Positions 1 through 7,499 of a DNA stretch of 64,000 bases are shown here, in pieces. Made by a program: the position numbers and the translations under genes. Position 1 is the first letter of the stretch. The number at the start of each line of letters is the position of its first letter. The notes below the pieces were generated by a model. That model ran no database searches, had not been told where the DNA came from, and was given only the letters and a program-made list of their open reading frames with translations. The DNA is from Sphingobium sp. V4 (GTDB lineage Bacteria > Pseudomonadota > Alphaproteobacteria > Sphingomonadales > Sphingomonadaceae), in contig NZ_CP081002.1 in the NCBI RefSeq assembly GCF_029590555.1, positions 434,001-498,000 on the forward strand, read 5' to 3'.

Positions 1-914
1 GGATCGGCAATCTCGGCCCGGATGGGCGCTGTCGATGGCGTCATCTCCCGAGCACCATCTGCACCGGCCGCAGGAATCGGCGCTGCGGCTCGCGGCGTCG
101 CAACGGCCATCATAGTAGGGGCCATGTCCACCGGCGGCGCGATGCGGCTTGCGATTGACATGTTCGTCGAAGGATTTGCACCAGCCGACTCCTCCGGGTT
201 GCCCGAAACATGCTTCGCCGGCTGGCCCAATTCGCCTGTAAATGCGGGCGCGATGCCCGGGCCAGCCAGGTTCATCGGCAACGGCGCGGCCAGGAACGCA
301 TCGGAATTGGACGGAGCCGTCGGAACCCCATCCTGATCCGCAGCCTCGGCCGGCCTGGCCATGTCCGTTTCGCGCATGGTCGCTTTTGCCGCAGGCCTGG
401 CGATGGGCGGCAGCGGCGCAGCCTGAACCGGAGCGATCGGAAGCGGCATGGGCGGCGACGGTTCCGCCGGACTCTCCACAGGCGTTTCAGCTGTCTGGAT
501 CGCTGTCGGCTTTGCGCCGGCCTCGGACGGCTGCGGCTGCGTTTCCGGCTCTGGTTGCGTTTCCGGCTCTGGCTCTGGCCGCGCCTCCGAAACAGCGATC
601 TCGGGACGAACGGGCGCGGCCAGCACGCACTCGCCCTTGTCCCGCCCACGCGGTGACAGCGGCGCTGGCGCCGCGTTCATGGCGGGCTCCTCTGGCAGGG
701 ATGTCTGCTTCATCCCCATATCGGGCGACGCCATGACGGCCGTTTCGGTCGGGACGGCCCCCAAATTCGCTGGCGCGTCCGCTTTCGGCGCGGCCATGCC
801 ATCGACCAAGGCGCCAAAGCCCGGGACGGGCATGGACAGGGGCGGCGCTTCCGGCGATGCCATCATGGGCGTGGAGGATGCCGGAGCGGACAAGATCATC
901 GATGCTGCTGTCAT
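1..914 (-). CDS. fliK: Flagellar hook-length control protein FliK, N-terminal part (cut by window edge)
   Basis: An open frame runs leftward from an ATG at 914 to the window edge without a stop (about 304 codons). The visible part is low-complexity and rich in Pro, Ala and Glu, including a short PEPETQ-type repeat around residues 110-125. This fits the disordered N-terminal export/ruler region of FliK, which measures hook length and switches export specificity. The conserved C-terminal domain lies beyond the edge, so the name rests on composition and on position just after flhA in a flagellar unit. A TATAAT box at 960-965 (minus) lies 46 bases upstream of the start, suggesting its own promoter. 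Overlapping frames on both strands are GC-rich shadows. Confidence 0.7.
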   Translation of the reverse strand, partial: MTAASMILSAPASSTPMMASPEAPPLSMPVPGFGALVDGMAAPKADAPANLGAVPTETAVMASPDMGMKQTSLPEEPAMNAAPAPLSPRGRDKGECVLAAPVRPEIAVSEARPEPEPETQPEPETQPQPSEAGAKPTAIQTAETPVESPAEPSPPMPLPIAPVQAAPLPPIARPAAKATMRETDMARPAEAADQDGVPTAPSNSDAFLAAPLPMNLAGPGIAPAFTGELGQPAKHVSGNPEESAGANPSTNMSIASRIAPPVDMAPTMMAVATPRAAAPIPAAGADGAREMTPSTAPIRAEIAD

Positions 915-959
915 GGTCTTTCGATCTTGATGGCGGCGACAAGCCACCGCATGTCATTC

Positions 960-965
960 ATTATA
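960..965 (-). promoter_or_regulatory. Predicted -10 box of fliK (CCTCTATAAT)
   Basis: TATAAT on the minus strand, preceded by CCTC, sits 46 bases before the fliK ATG. It is one of about a dozen near-identical boxes in front of flagellar genes here. No convincing -35 is visible. Confidence 0.5.
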
Positions 966-991
966 GAGGATGGACGGCCGTCCCGGTCGCG

Positions 992-3085
992 TCAGCCGAT
1001 TGTTCCGAGGCTGCGCAGCCGCGCCCGGGCATGAACCTCATTCTGCGACAGCACGACGGTTGCCGGTCGCACCCGTTCAATGATCGAGCGCACGAATGGG
1101 CGCAGCGGCGGACTGGTGAGCAGGCAGGGAATCTCGCCCTGGGTTGCGAAACGATCATAGGTCTCGCGAACGGCGGCGATGAACGCCTGGAGGCTGGATG
1201 GCGCCATTGCGAGATGGCGCTCGTCGCCCTGCCCGATAATGCTTTCCGCAAATGCCTCGTCCCACTGGCTGCCCAGCGTCACCACCGGAATGCTGCCGTC
1301 ATGGGTCTGCTGCGCGGAAATCTGGCGAGCGAGGCGGGCACGGACATGCTCCGTCACCTGGGTCAGGTTGGCGGTCATCGCGGTCGCCTCGGCGATGCCC
1401 TCCAGGATGGTGGGGATGTCGCGGATCGACACGCCTTCGGCCAGCAGGTTCTGCAACACGCGCTGCACCCCGGAAATGGAGATTCTCGTCGGTATCAGGT
1501 CGGCAATCAGCTTCTCAGCTTCCTTGTGGACCTCGTTCAGCAGCTTCTGGGTCTCCGCATAGGACAGCAGGTCGGCGATATTGTCCTTCACGATTTCGGT
1601 CAGATGGGTGGTAACGACGGTGCCGCAATCGACCACCGCCAGCCCACGGAACCCGGCCTCCTCGCGCATATCGCGGTCGATCCAGAGGGCCGGAAGCTGG
1701 AATACCGGCTCCTTTGTGGGTTCGCCCCTGATGCCCGGTTCCTGGCCAGAGGCGTTGATGACCAGCAGCTTGCCGATGCGCAATTCGCCGCGGGCGATCT
1801 CGGTCTCCTTGACATAGACCACATATTCATTGGCCTGGAGCGCCATATTGTCCAGGATGCGAACCGATGGCAGCACGAAGCCGAAATCGATCGCCATCTG
1901 GCGGCGAAGCGCACGGACCTGATCGTCGAGCCGCGGTTCGGCGCTCGCATCATTGATCATCGGCAGCAGGCCATAGCCCAGTTCGATCCGCAGCGCGTCG
2001 ATGGCAAGGGTGCGGGCGATGGGTTCCTCGACCTGCGCGACCTGCTGTCGCGCGGCGACTTCCTCGATGCGCGCCTGAATGGCCGCCGCCTCCGCCTTCC
2101 TCGTCATCGACCAGGCCAGCCAGCCGCAAATGCCGCCGAACAGGGCGAACGGCGCGAAGGGCAGGCCCGGCATCAGCGCCAGCATCAGCATCAGCGCGGC
2201 GACCACACCGAACGCCTTGGGATAGCGGCCGAGCTGCTCTCCCAGCGCCGCGCCGGTCTTGCCGGCAACCCCGCCCTTCGATACCAGCAGGCCGGCTGCG
2301 GTCGATACGATCAGCGCAGGAATCTGGCTGACCAGCCCGTCGCCGACAGTCAGGATGGTGTAGGTAGTGAAGGCCTCGCCAAAGGGCACGCCATGGATGG
2401 CGACGCCGATGATCAGGCCTACGACGATATTGATCGCCGTGATCAGCAATGCCGCAACGGCATCGCCCTTCACGAATTTCGACGCGCCGTCCATCGCGCC
2501 GTAGAAGCCGCTTTCGGCCTCGATCTCGGCGCGGCGTTCGCGCGCCTGCACCTCGGTGATCGTGCCGGCGTTCAGGTCTGCGTCGATCGCCATCTGCTTG
2601 CCGGGCATCGCGTCCAGGCTGAAGCGGGCGCCGACTTCGGCGATGCGCCCCGCGCCCTTGGTGATGACGACGAAGTTGATGACGATCAGGATGGCGAAGA
2701 TGGTGAGGCCGATCACCGTCTCCCCGCCCATCAGGAACTCGCCGAACGCTGCGATCACGCCGCCGGCGGCTTGGTGCCCCTCATGCCCATGGCCCAGGAT
2801 CAGCCGGGTCGAAGCCAGGTTGAGGCCGAGCCGCAACATCGTGACGATCAACAGGATCGTAGGGAAACTCGACAGCTGAAGCGGCTTGTCGATGAACAGC
2901 GCGGTCATCAGGATGAGCACCGACGCCGTGATCGACAGCGCCAGGCCCAGGTCCAGCATCCATGCCGGCATCGGCAGGATCAGCATCGCAATGATCCCCG
3001 TGACGCCCAGTGCCAGCGCCAGGTCGCGGCCGGGGCCGAGGCGCGCGATCATCTCGTCGAACTTTGCGGGGAGCTGGACTTTCAT
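992..3085 (-). CDS. flhA: Flagellar export gate protein FlhA
   Basis: 697 aa, normal FlhA length. The N-terminal half carries about eight membrane segments with the FHIPEP signature region (TMLRLGLNLASTR followed by the GHG loop near residues 82-103). The C-terminal half is the cytoplasmic nonameric ring domain that docks chaperone-cargo complexes. FlhA forms the proton-driven export gate with FlhB, FliP, FliQ and FliR, all encoded in this window. It lies 62 bases after the FlbD-like gene on the same strand, and the gap holds a 10-bp-stem hairpin. The ATG at 3085 gives a normal N terminus. Confidence 0.97.
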   Translation of the reverse strand: MKVQLPAKFDEMIARLGPGRDLALALGVTGIIAMLILPMPAWMLDLGLALSITASVLILMTALFIDKPLQLSSFPTILLIVTMLRLGLNLASTRLILGHGHEGHQAAGGVIAAFGEFLMGGETVIGLTIFAILIVINFVVITKGAGRIAEVGARFSLDAMPGKQMAIDADLNAGTITEVQARERRAEIEAESGFYGAMDGASKFVKGDAVAALLITAINIVVGLIIGVAIHGVPFGEAFTTYTILTVGDGLVSQIPALIVSTAAGLLVSKGGVAGKTGAALGEQLGRYPKAFGVVAALMLMLALMPGLPFAPFALFGGICGWLAWSMTRKAEAAAIQARIEEVAARQQVAQVEEPIARTLAIDALRIELGYGLLPMINDASAEPRLDDQVRALRRQMAIDFGFVLPSVRILDNMALQANEYVVYVKETEIARGELRIGKLLVINASGQEPGIRGEPTKEPVFQLPALWIDRDMREEAGFRGLAVVDCGTVVTTHLTEIVKDNIADLLSYAETQKLLNEVHKEAEKLIADLIPTRISISGVQRVLQNLLAEGVSIRDIPTILEGIAEATAMTANLTQVTEHVRARLARQISAQQTHDGSIPVVTLGSQWDEAFAESIIGQGDERHLAMAPSSLQAFIAAVRETYDRFATQGEIPCLLTSPPLRPFVRSIIERVRPATVVLSQNEVHARARLRSLGTIG

Positions 3086-3118
3086 GAGTGTATTCCGATG
3101 CGATGAGGGTCAGGCAAT

Positions 3119-3141
3119 CCTTCTCCCCGCGGGGGAGAAGG
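3119..3141. repeat. Inverted repeat/hairpin between the FlbD-like gene and flhA
   Basis: Perfect 10-bp arms (CCTTCTCCCC / GGGGAGAAGG) around a 3-base loop. It lies 34 bases upstream of flhA inside a presumed operon. It resembles dispersed hairpin repeats common in sphingomonads, and could weaken read-through into flhA or stabilise the upstream mRNA. Confidence 0.6.
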
Positions 3142-3147
3142 AAGAGA

Positions 3148-3591
3148 TCAATGCCGCAGCAGGCCCGCCGGCGGTGAGAAGTCATCTCTCAGGAACAAGC
3201 GCAGCTTGTTGCGGATCGTACGCACCGAAATGCCCAGCATCGCGGCGGCCGTGGTGCGATTGCCCCGGCAGCGATCGAGGGTCTGGAGGATCAGCGCGCG
3301 CTCGACATCGTCGACGCTGTGTCCGACCAGTTCCTCTACGGCTGCGGCCATCGCCTGGTTGGCCGCACGCTCGCCACGCAGCCGGGCGATCACGTCGGGC
3401 AGGTTCACCGCGACATCCACCACCACCAGCTCGCCCACGGTCCGGCGCCAATTTTCCAGCGCATTGCAGTCCGCCGTGCCGACCGCAATGCTGGCGGCGG
3501 ACCCGCGCACCATCTCGACGGCAAGACCCATCGTCTTGTTCAAATCGCCCACCAGCAGCAGGCGGGTCGGATCATGGTCTGAAACGAACAT
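3148..3591 (-). CDS. FlbD-like flagellar regulator lacking the AAA+ domain
   Basis: 147 aa. Residues ~9-80 look like the degenerate receiver of FlbD/FleQ (RLLLVGDLNKTMGLA near the start, no clear phospho-acceptor Asp set). Residues ~95-140 are a Fis-type helix-turn-helix (AAAMLGISVRTIRNKLR). The ~240-residue sigma54-interacting ATPase that separates these parts in ordinary FlbD (no GAFTGA, no Walker A) is absent, and there is no frameshift debris between them. The ATG at 3591 overlaps the fliN stop (TGATG), which sets the start and implies coupling. The likely role is a DNA-binding flagellar regulator that cannot activate sigma54. Its candidate sites are the palindromes at 5643, 18669 and 39180. 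Confidence 0.8.
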   Translation of the reverse strand: MFVSDHDPTRLLLVGDLNKTMGLAVEMVRGSAASIAVGTADCNALENWRRTVGELVVVDVAVNLPDVIARLRGERAANQAMAAAVEELVGHSVDDVERALILQTLDRCRGNRTTAAAMLGISVRTIRNKLRLFLRDDFSPPAGLLRH

Positions 3592-3950
3592 CAACGCTCC
3601 TGTCGCACAATTTCGGTAAGGGTGATGCCGAGCGCGCTGTCGATGAGGACGACTTCGCCGCGTGCGATCAGGCGGTTGTTGACGAAGATGTCGACCGGTT
3701 CACCCACGCGGCGGTCCAGTTCGACCACCATGCCAGGTTTCAGCCGCAGCAGTTCGCCAATGTCCATCCGCGCCCGGCCCAGGATCGCCTGCACCTTGAC
3801 CGGCACGTCGAACACTGCCTGAAGATCATCGGGCGCGGGCGGCGCGGTCGGACGCGGCGACCAATTGGGGTCGGCATTCATCTCCACATCATCGACGCCG
3901 TCGGTCAGATGGGCCGGCGAGAGTTGCCGAGGTTCCATATTTTCACTCAT
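3591..3950 (-). CDS. fliN: Flagellar motor switch protein FliN (first copy)
   Basis: About 119 aa from the ATG at 3950, which has a good AGGGG ribosome site. An in-frame ATG at 3965 overlaps the fliF stop (ATGA) and is the alternative start. The N-terminal ~40 residues are acidic and Pro-rich. The C-terminal ~75 residues are the SpoA/FliN domain (VPVKVQAILGRARMDIGELL, then GEPVDIFVNNRLIARGEVV). FliN forms the C-ring base and takes part in switching and export docking. A second, shorter FliN is encoded at 18740, while no FliM is in the window. Confidence 0.93.
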   Translation of the reverse strand: MSENMEPRQLSPAHLTDGVDDVEMNADPNWSPRPTAPPAPDDLQAVFDVPVKVQAILGRARMDIGELLRLKPGMVVELDRRVGEPVDIFVNNRLIARGEVVLIDSALGITLTEIVRQER

Positions 3951-3961
3951 TGCATCCCCTT

Positions 3962-5572
3962 TCATGCATTCATCCATTGCCGGATCACCGAGGCGGATTC
4001 CGCCGGTCCGGCGGCGATGGCGTCGCCGATGCGCTTCAGCGCGGAGACCTTGATCCGCCCGTCGATCTGGGCGAGCGCGATTTCCTCATCGAGCAGCGGC
4101 ACATCCTGCGCGCGGACTTCCTCCAGCTGGCGGATCGCTTCCTCGTCGCCATCGGCCGCACGCTGGGCGAGCGTGGCCATTTCCTCATTCTCCGCAGCCA
4201 GCAGATGTTCGACCGGCTCCACTTCGCCTTCGACAGGCATAACCTTTGGCCGCAACATGCGGATGGCGAACAGGACAACGCCACCGATCAGCACATATTT
4301 GGCAAGGTCGAGCAGGCCGTCGGCGGTGACACCGAAAGGCAGACCCTCGGCCGCGTCGTCGAGCTCGCCGGGCGCGGCAAAGCTCATATTCTCGACGACC
4401 ACGCTGTCGCCGCGTTCGGCATCGAAGCCCACTGCATTTTCCACCAGGCGCTGAAGCCGCTGCATCTCGCCCTGCGGCAGACCCTTGGGACCGCCGTCCA
4501 CCATCACCGCGACAGTCAGGCGCGACACCTTACCGGGCGAGCGGACACTCACCTTCTGGGTGCGGCTGTTCTGGTAGGTGATGTCCTCGGATGTTTCGTT
4601 GCGGGCGGAACGGCGGCTCTCGCCCCCCGTCCCGTTGATCGCAGCCTCATTGTCGGGCAACTGTGCGCCGACGGTCACGCCCTGCGCGCCCGCGCCGCTT
4701 TCGTCATTCTGATCGCTGGATTCGACTGTCACCTGATGGGCGACGACCTGGGTATCGGGATCGAATATCTCCGCCTCTTCACGCACCTGATCGCGCTCCA
4801 GCACGGCGGCAACCTCGGCGCGGACCTTACCGGCGCCCACGATTGGCGCCAACATGGCCTCGATCTCGGTCCTCAACTTGTTCTCGACGGAGGCCTGACG
4901 CTCGTCGATCTCGGATGAACCGGCGCTTCCGCTCTCGCCCGCCCGGGCCAGAAGCGCGCCCGACTGGTCGACGATCGACACGCTTTCGGGCGACAATTCG
5001 GGCACGGCCGATGCGACCAGGTGGCGAATGGCCTGCACCGATTCACCGGGGAGGCGGCCGGTAGTTTTGACCGTGACCGCTGCGGTCGCCTTGCGCCGCT
5101 CCGTCTCGAACATCGCGCGCTCCGGCATGACCAGATGCACTCGCGCCTTGGTGACGCGCTCCAGGCTTTCGATCGACCGGGACAGTTCCCCCTCGATGGC
5201 GCGGGTCTCGTTGAGCTTCGCGCGCGACGCCGACATGCCGAAGGGCTGTTCGGCGTCCAGCACGTCATAGCCGATCTTCCCGCCGAGCTGATCGCCGGCC
5301 ATGGCCATGCGCAGTTCCGGCAATTTGTCGACCGGCGCCATGACGGACGTGCCATCGGCAGAAATCTGGAACGGGACGCCCTGTCCCTTGAGCTTTTCGC
5401 CGATCGCCTGCGTGGCGGAGGGTTCCAGGTCGGTGTAAAGGAATCCCATCTCGCTCGATGGGCTTCGCAGAGCCAGATAGCCGATGCCCAGCAACAGGGC
5501 CGCGGCAACGCCCCCCATCAGCAAGGCGCGACGAGGGCCGATCTGCTCGATAAAATTCCGCAAAGCGTTCAA
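3962..5572 (-). CDS. fliF: Flagellar MS-ring protein FliF
   Basis: 536 aa, typical for FliF. An N-terminal membrane segment (~17-36) and a C-terminal one (~430-450) flank the periplasmic ring-building motifs (YscJ/FliF: LYTDLEPSATQAIGEKL, ARVHLVMPE). The C-terminal tail binds FliG. FliF makes the MS ring that houses the export gate. The start codon is TTG at 5572 with an AGAGG site 7 bases upstream. It has its own promoter: a TATAAT box at 5624-5629 with a 13-bp palindrome at 5643-5655. It is followed by fliN, the FlbD-like gene and flhA. Confidence 0.97.
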   Translation of the reverse strand: MNALRNFIEQIGPRRALLMGGVAAALLLGIGYLALRSPSSEMGFLYTDLEPSATQAIGEKLKGQGVPFQISADGTSVMAPVDKLPELRMAMAGDQLGGKIGYDVLDAEQPFGMSASRAKLNETRAIEGELSRSIESLERVTKARVHLVMPERAMFETERRKATAAVTVKTTGRLPGESVQAIRHLVASAVPELSPESVSIVDQSGALLARAGESGSAGSSEIDERQASVENKLRTEIEAMLAPIVGAGKVRAEVAAVLERDQVREEAEIFDPDTQVVAHQVTVESSDQNDESGAGAQGVTVGAQLPDNEAAINGTGGESRRSARNETSEDITYQNSRTQKVSVRSPGKVSRLTVAVMVDGGPKGLPQGEMQRLQRLVENAVGFDAERGDSVVVENMSFAAPGELDDAAEGLPFGVTADGLLDLAKYVLIGGVVLFAIRMLRPKVMPVEGEVEPVEHLLAAENEEMATLAQRAADGDEEAIRQLEEVRAQDVPLLDEEIALAQIDGRIKVSALKRIGDAIAAGPAESASVIRQWMNA

Positions 5573-5623
5573 GGCTGCCTCTTCTTGAGAGAGGGGGCGG
5601 CCCCCTGGCCGTCCCGCTCCTTC

Positions 5624-5655
5624 ATTATAGGAGGATCAGCTAGGCAATAGTTGCC
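5624..5655 (-). promoter_or_regulatory. fliF promoter with ftr-like palindrome
   Basis: On the minus strand, CTCC-TATAAT (5624-5629) lies 51 bases before the fliF start. The palindrome GGCAATAGTTGCC (5643-5655) is centred 22.5 bases upstream of the -10 centre, where a -35 would be; no TTGACA-like -35 is seen. The GG-to-GC spacing is 8, not the 10 of a sigma54 promoter. The arms match the elements at 18669 and 39180. Confidence 0.6.
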
Positions 5656-5670
5656 CGCGGCGGGAAAAGT

Positions 5671-6354
5671 TTACACCGTGCCGGCCTCTCCCAGCAGCCC
5701 ATCCAGTTCGCGCGCCACGGCGGCGCGGCGCGCTGCGGCCTCGACGATCAGCCCGCCTTCGGCCCAGCCGATATGGGCGTCATGCCGCGCGATCGTCGCG
5801 TCTGCGACGATCGCGATATTGAGGGCGCGTCGTTCCCCCGCGCGGCGTTCCGCCACCAGCCGCTCGACATCCTCCAGGCTGTCGGGATGAACGCGGATCG
5901 ATACGGACGTGCCGCGCACGACCTGCCGCAGCACGCGGCCCAGCGCTTCGTCGATCGCCTGCCCCGGCGCCTGCCGGATCGCATGGCCAGCGATCATCTC
6001 CGCGGCGCAAAGCGCCACCTCGGCGGCCTCGCGCATGATGCGATCGCTTTCGTGCGCCCATTGCCCACCCAGTTCGTCCAGCGCAGCGTGGAGGGCGTCG
6101 GTTGCGGACAGCATGGCTTCCGCGCGTTCGCCCCGCGCCTGAGCAAGCCCCGCGGCCAGCCCCTCAGCGCGGGCTTTCAGCAGCGCGGTTTCCCGGTCCT
6201 GGCGCATCTCCTCGATCCGCTCCTGCAGCGCCGCGATCTGACCCTGCAGTTCCTCGACGGGCGGAGACGCCGGAACGTCCTCCACCGGCGCGGGGCCGGA
6301 TCGGAACACCCGGTCGAAACCGAACGGCTTTATCGAAATGGCAGCCTCCATCAT
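5671..6354 (-). CDS. fliH: Flagellar export ATPase regulator FliH
   Basis: 227 aa. The N-terminal segment (KPFGFDRVF) is followed by a long coiled coil (~32-100, heptads in PVEELQGQIAALQERIEEM) and a C-terminal FliH/HrpE globular domain (AIRQAPGQAIDEALGRVLRQV). FliH dimers bind FliI and link it to the C ring through FliN. It starts 4 bases after the fliG stop, so the two are co-transcribed. It ends just before the fliF promoter region. Confidence 0.93.
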   Translation of the reverse strand: MMEAAISIKPFGFDRVFRSGPAPVEDVPASPPVEELQGQIAALQERIEEMRQDRETALLKARAEGLAAGLAQARGERAEAMLSATDALHAALDELGGQWAHESDRIMREAAEVALCAAEMIAGHAIRQAPGQAIDEALGRVLRQVVRGTSVSIRVHPDSLEDVERLVAERRAGERRALNIAIVADATIARHDAHIGWAEGGLIVEAAARRAAVARELDGLLGEAGTV

Positions 6355-6358
6355 CGGC

Positions 6359-7396
6359 TCAATAGATCATCGCATCGTCGCTCTTCGGATCGACGAGCAT
6401 GATTTCACCCCGGTCGCCCAGCGACTTGGCAAGGCGCACGAGCGACGCCTGCGCGTCCTCGCACTCACGCGCGCGCACCGGCCCCATCGCCGCCATATCG
6501 TCGCGCATCAGCTTCGCCGCACGCTCGGTCATCGCCTTGAAGAAAATCTGCTTCATCTCCTCCGGCGCGCCCTTCAGCGCCAGCGCCAGATCGCGCTTGT
6601 TGCTGTTGCGCACGATCGTCTGGATGGCCCCTGGCAGCAGGTTAGCCAGATCCTCGAAGGTGAACATCAGCGCGCGAATCCGCTCCGCCGACTCGGGCGC
6701 CCGGTCGTCGAGCGCGACCAGCATCGCCTCCTCGGTCGACCGGTCGAGCGCGTTGAACAGTTCCGCCATCGTCTCGTGCGGGTCGCGGCGCTGGGCGCGG
6801 GACAGGTTCGTCATAAACTCGCTCTTCAGCGTCTGTTCGACCTGGAGAATCACATCCTTCTGCACCGTGTCCATCTTCAGCATCCGCATGACGACATCGG
6901 TCGCAAGCTCGCGGGGAAGTTCGGCGAGCACCCGGGCAGCATGATCCGACCGCAGCTTGTGCAGAATGACGGCCACGGTCTGCGGATATTCATTCTTCAG
7001 ATAACCGGCCAGCACGGCCTCGCTGACATTGGACAGCTTGTCCCACATCGTCCGCCCGGAGGGACCACGAATATCCTCCATGATCTCCCGCACGCGATCG
7101 GCGGGCAATATACCTTCAAGCAGCCTTTCAGTGGTCTCGAACGAGCCATGGAGCGAAGCCATGCTCGATACTTCGCCGGAAAACTGCACCAGCAGATGTT
7201 CGACCACGACAGAGGGGACACGGCCCAGCTGGGCGATGGCGGAGGACAATTCCTTGATTTCCTCGACGGACAATTGCTCCCAGATCGGCCCGCCATGATC
7301 GCGCCCCAGCGCCAGCATCAGCGCGGCGGCGCGCTGAAGTCCCGAATATTTCTTCAATTCGGGCGGCTCGCCGAATTGCGGCGTCATCATGTTCAT
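6359..7396 (-). CDS. fliG: Flagellar motor switch protein FliG
   Basis: About 345 aa from the ATG at 7396 (MNMMTPQFGE), which has a GGGGAA site 9 bases upstream. The frame stays open to a TTG at 7441, but that leaves no leader after the -10 box at 7458. Three FliG domains are recognisable: an N-terminal FliF-binding domain, a middle domain with NEYPQT (the EHPQ-equivalent) and a C-terminal torque domain with MFTFEDL and charged helices (ERIRALMF...). FliG transmits stator torque. First gene of the fliG-fliH unit. Confidence 0.96.
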   Translation of the reverse strand: MNMMTPQFGEPPELKKYSGLQRAAALMLALGRDHGGPIWEQLSVEEIKELSSAIAQLGRVPSVVVEHLLVQFSGEVSSMASLHGSFETTERLLEGILPADRVREIMEDIRGPSGRTMWDKLSNVSEAVLAGYLKNEYPQTVAVILHKLRSDHAARVLAELPRELATDVVMRMLKMDTVQKDVILQVEQTLKSEFMTNLSRAQRRDPHETMAELFNALDRSTEEAMLVALDDRAPESAERIRALMFTFEDLANLLPGAIQTIVRNSNKRDLALALKGAPEEMKQIFFKAMTERAAKLMRDDMAAMGPVRARECEDAQASLVRLAKSLGDRGEIMLVDPKSDDAMIY

Positions 7397-7457
7397 ATGC
7401 ACATATTCCCCAAAATATTGCCCCGCGCCGAACCGGATCAAGGCTGCATTCCTCTAT

Positions 7458-7485
7458 CTTATAGGAGAGTGCCGGCAGCTTCCGG
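7458..7485 (-). promoter_or_regulatory. fliG promoter with degenerate ftr-like element
   Basis: TCTCC-TATAAG on the minus strand (7458-7463) lies 62 bases before the fliG ATG. An imperfect element, CCGGCAGCTTCCGG (7472-7485 on the plus strand), shares its left half CCGGCAGCTT with the palindrome at 39180. It also lies upstream of the divergent gene at 7500. Confidence 0.45.
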
Positions 7486-7499
7486 CGATGGAGGATTGC

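Noticed and set aside
857..3106. Long plus-strand frame opposite flhA
   Set aside because: Antisense shadow of a high-GC gene; no family features, and flhA on the other strand is unmistakable. The same applies to the long frames opposite fliF, cheA, cheB, flhB and fliR.
5643..5655. Reading the palindromes as sigma54 (-24/-12) promoters
   Set aside because: GG-to-GC spacing is 8 bases, not 10, and the elements are palindromic and placed beside TATAAT boxes.
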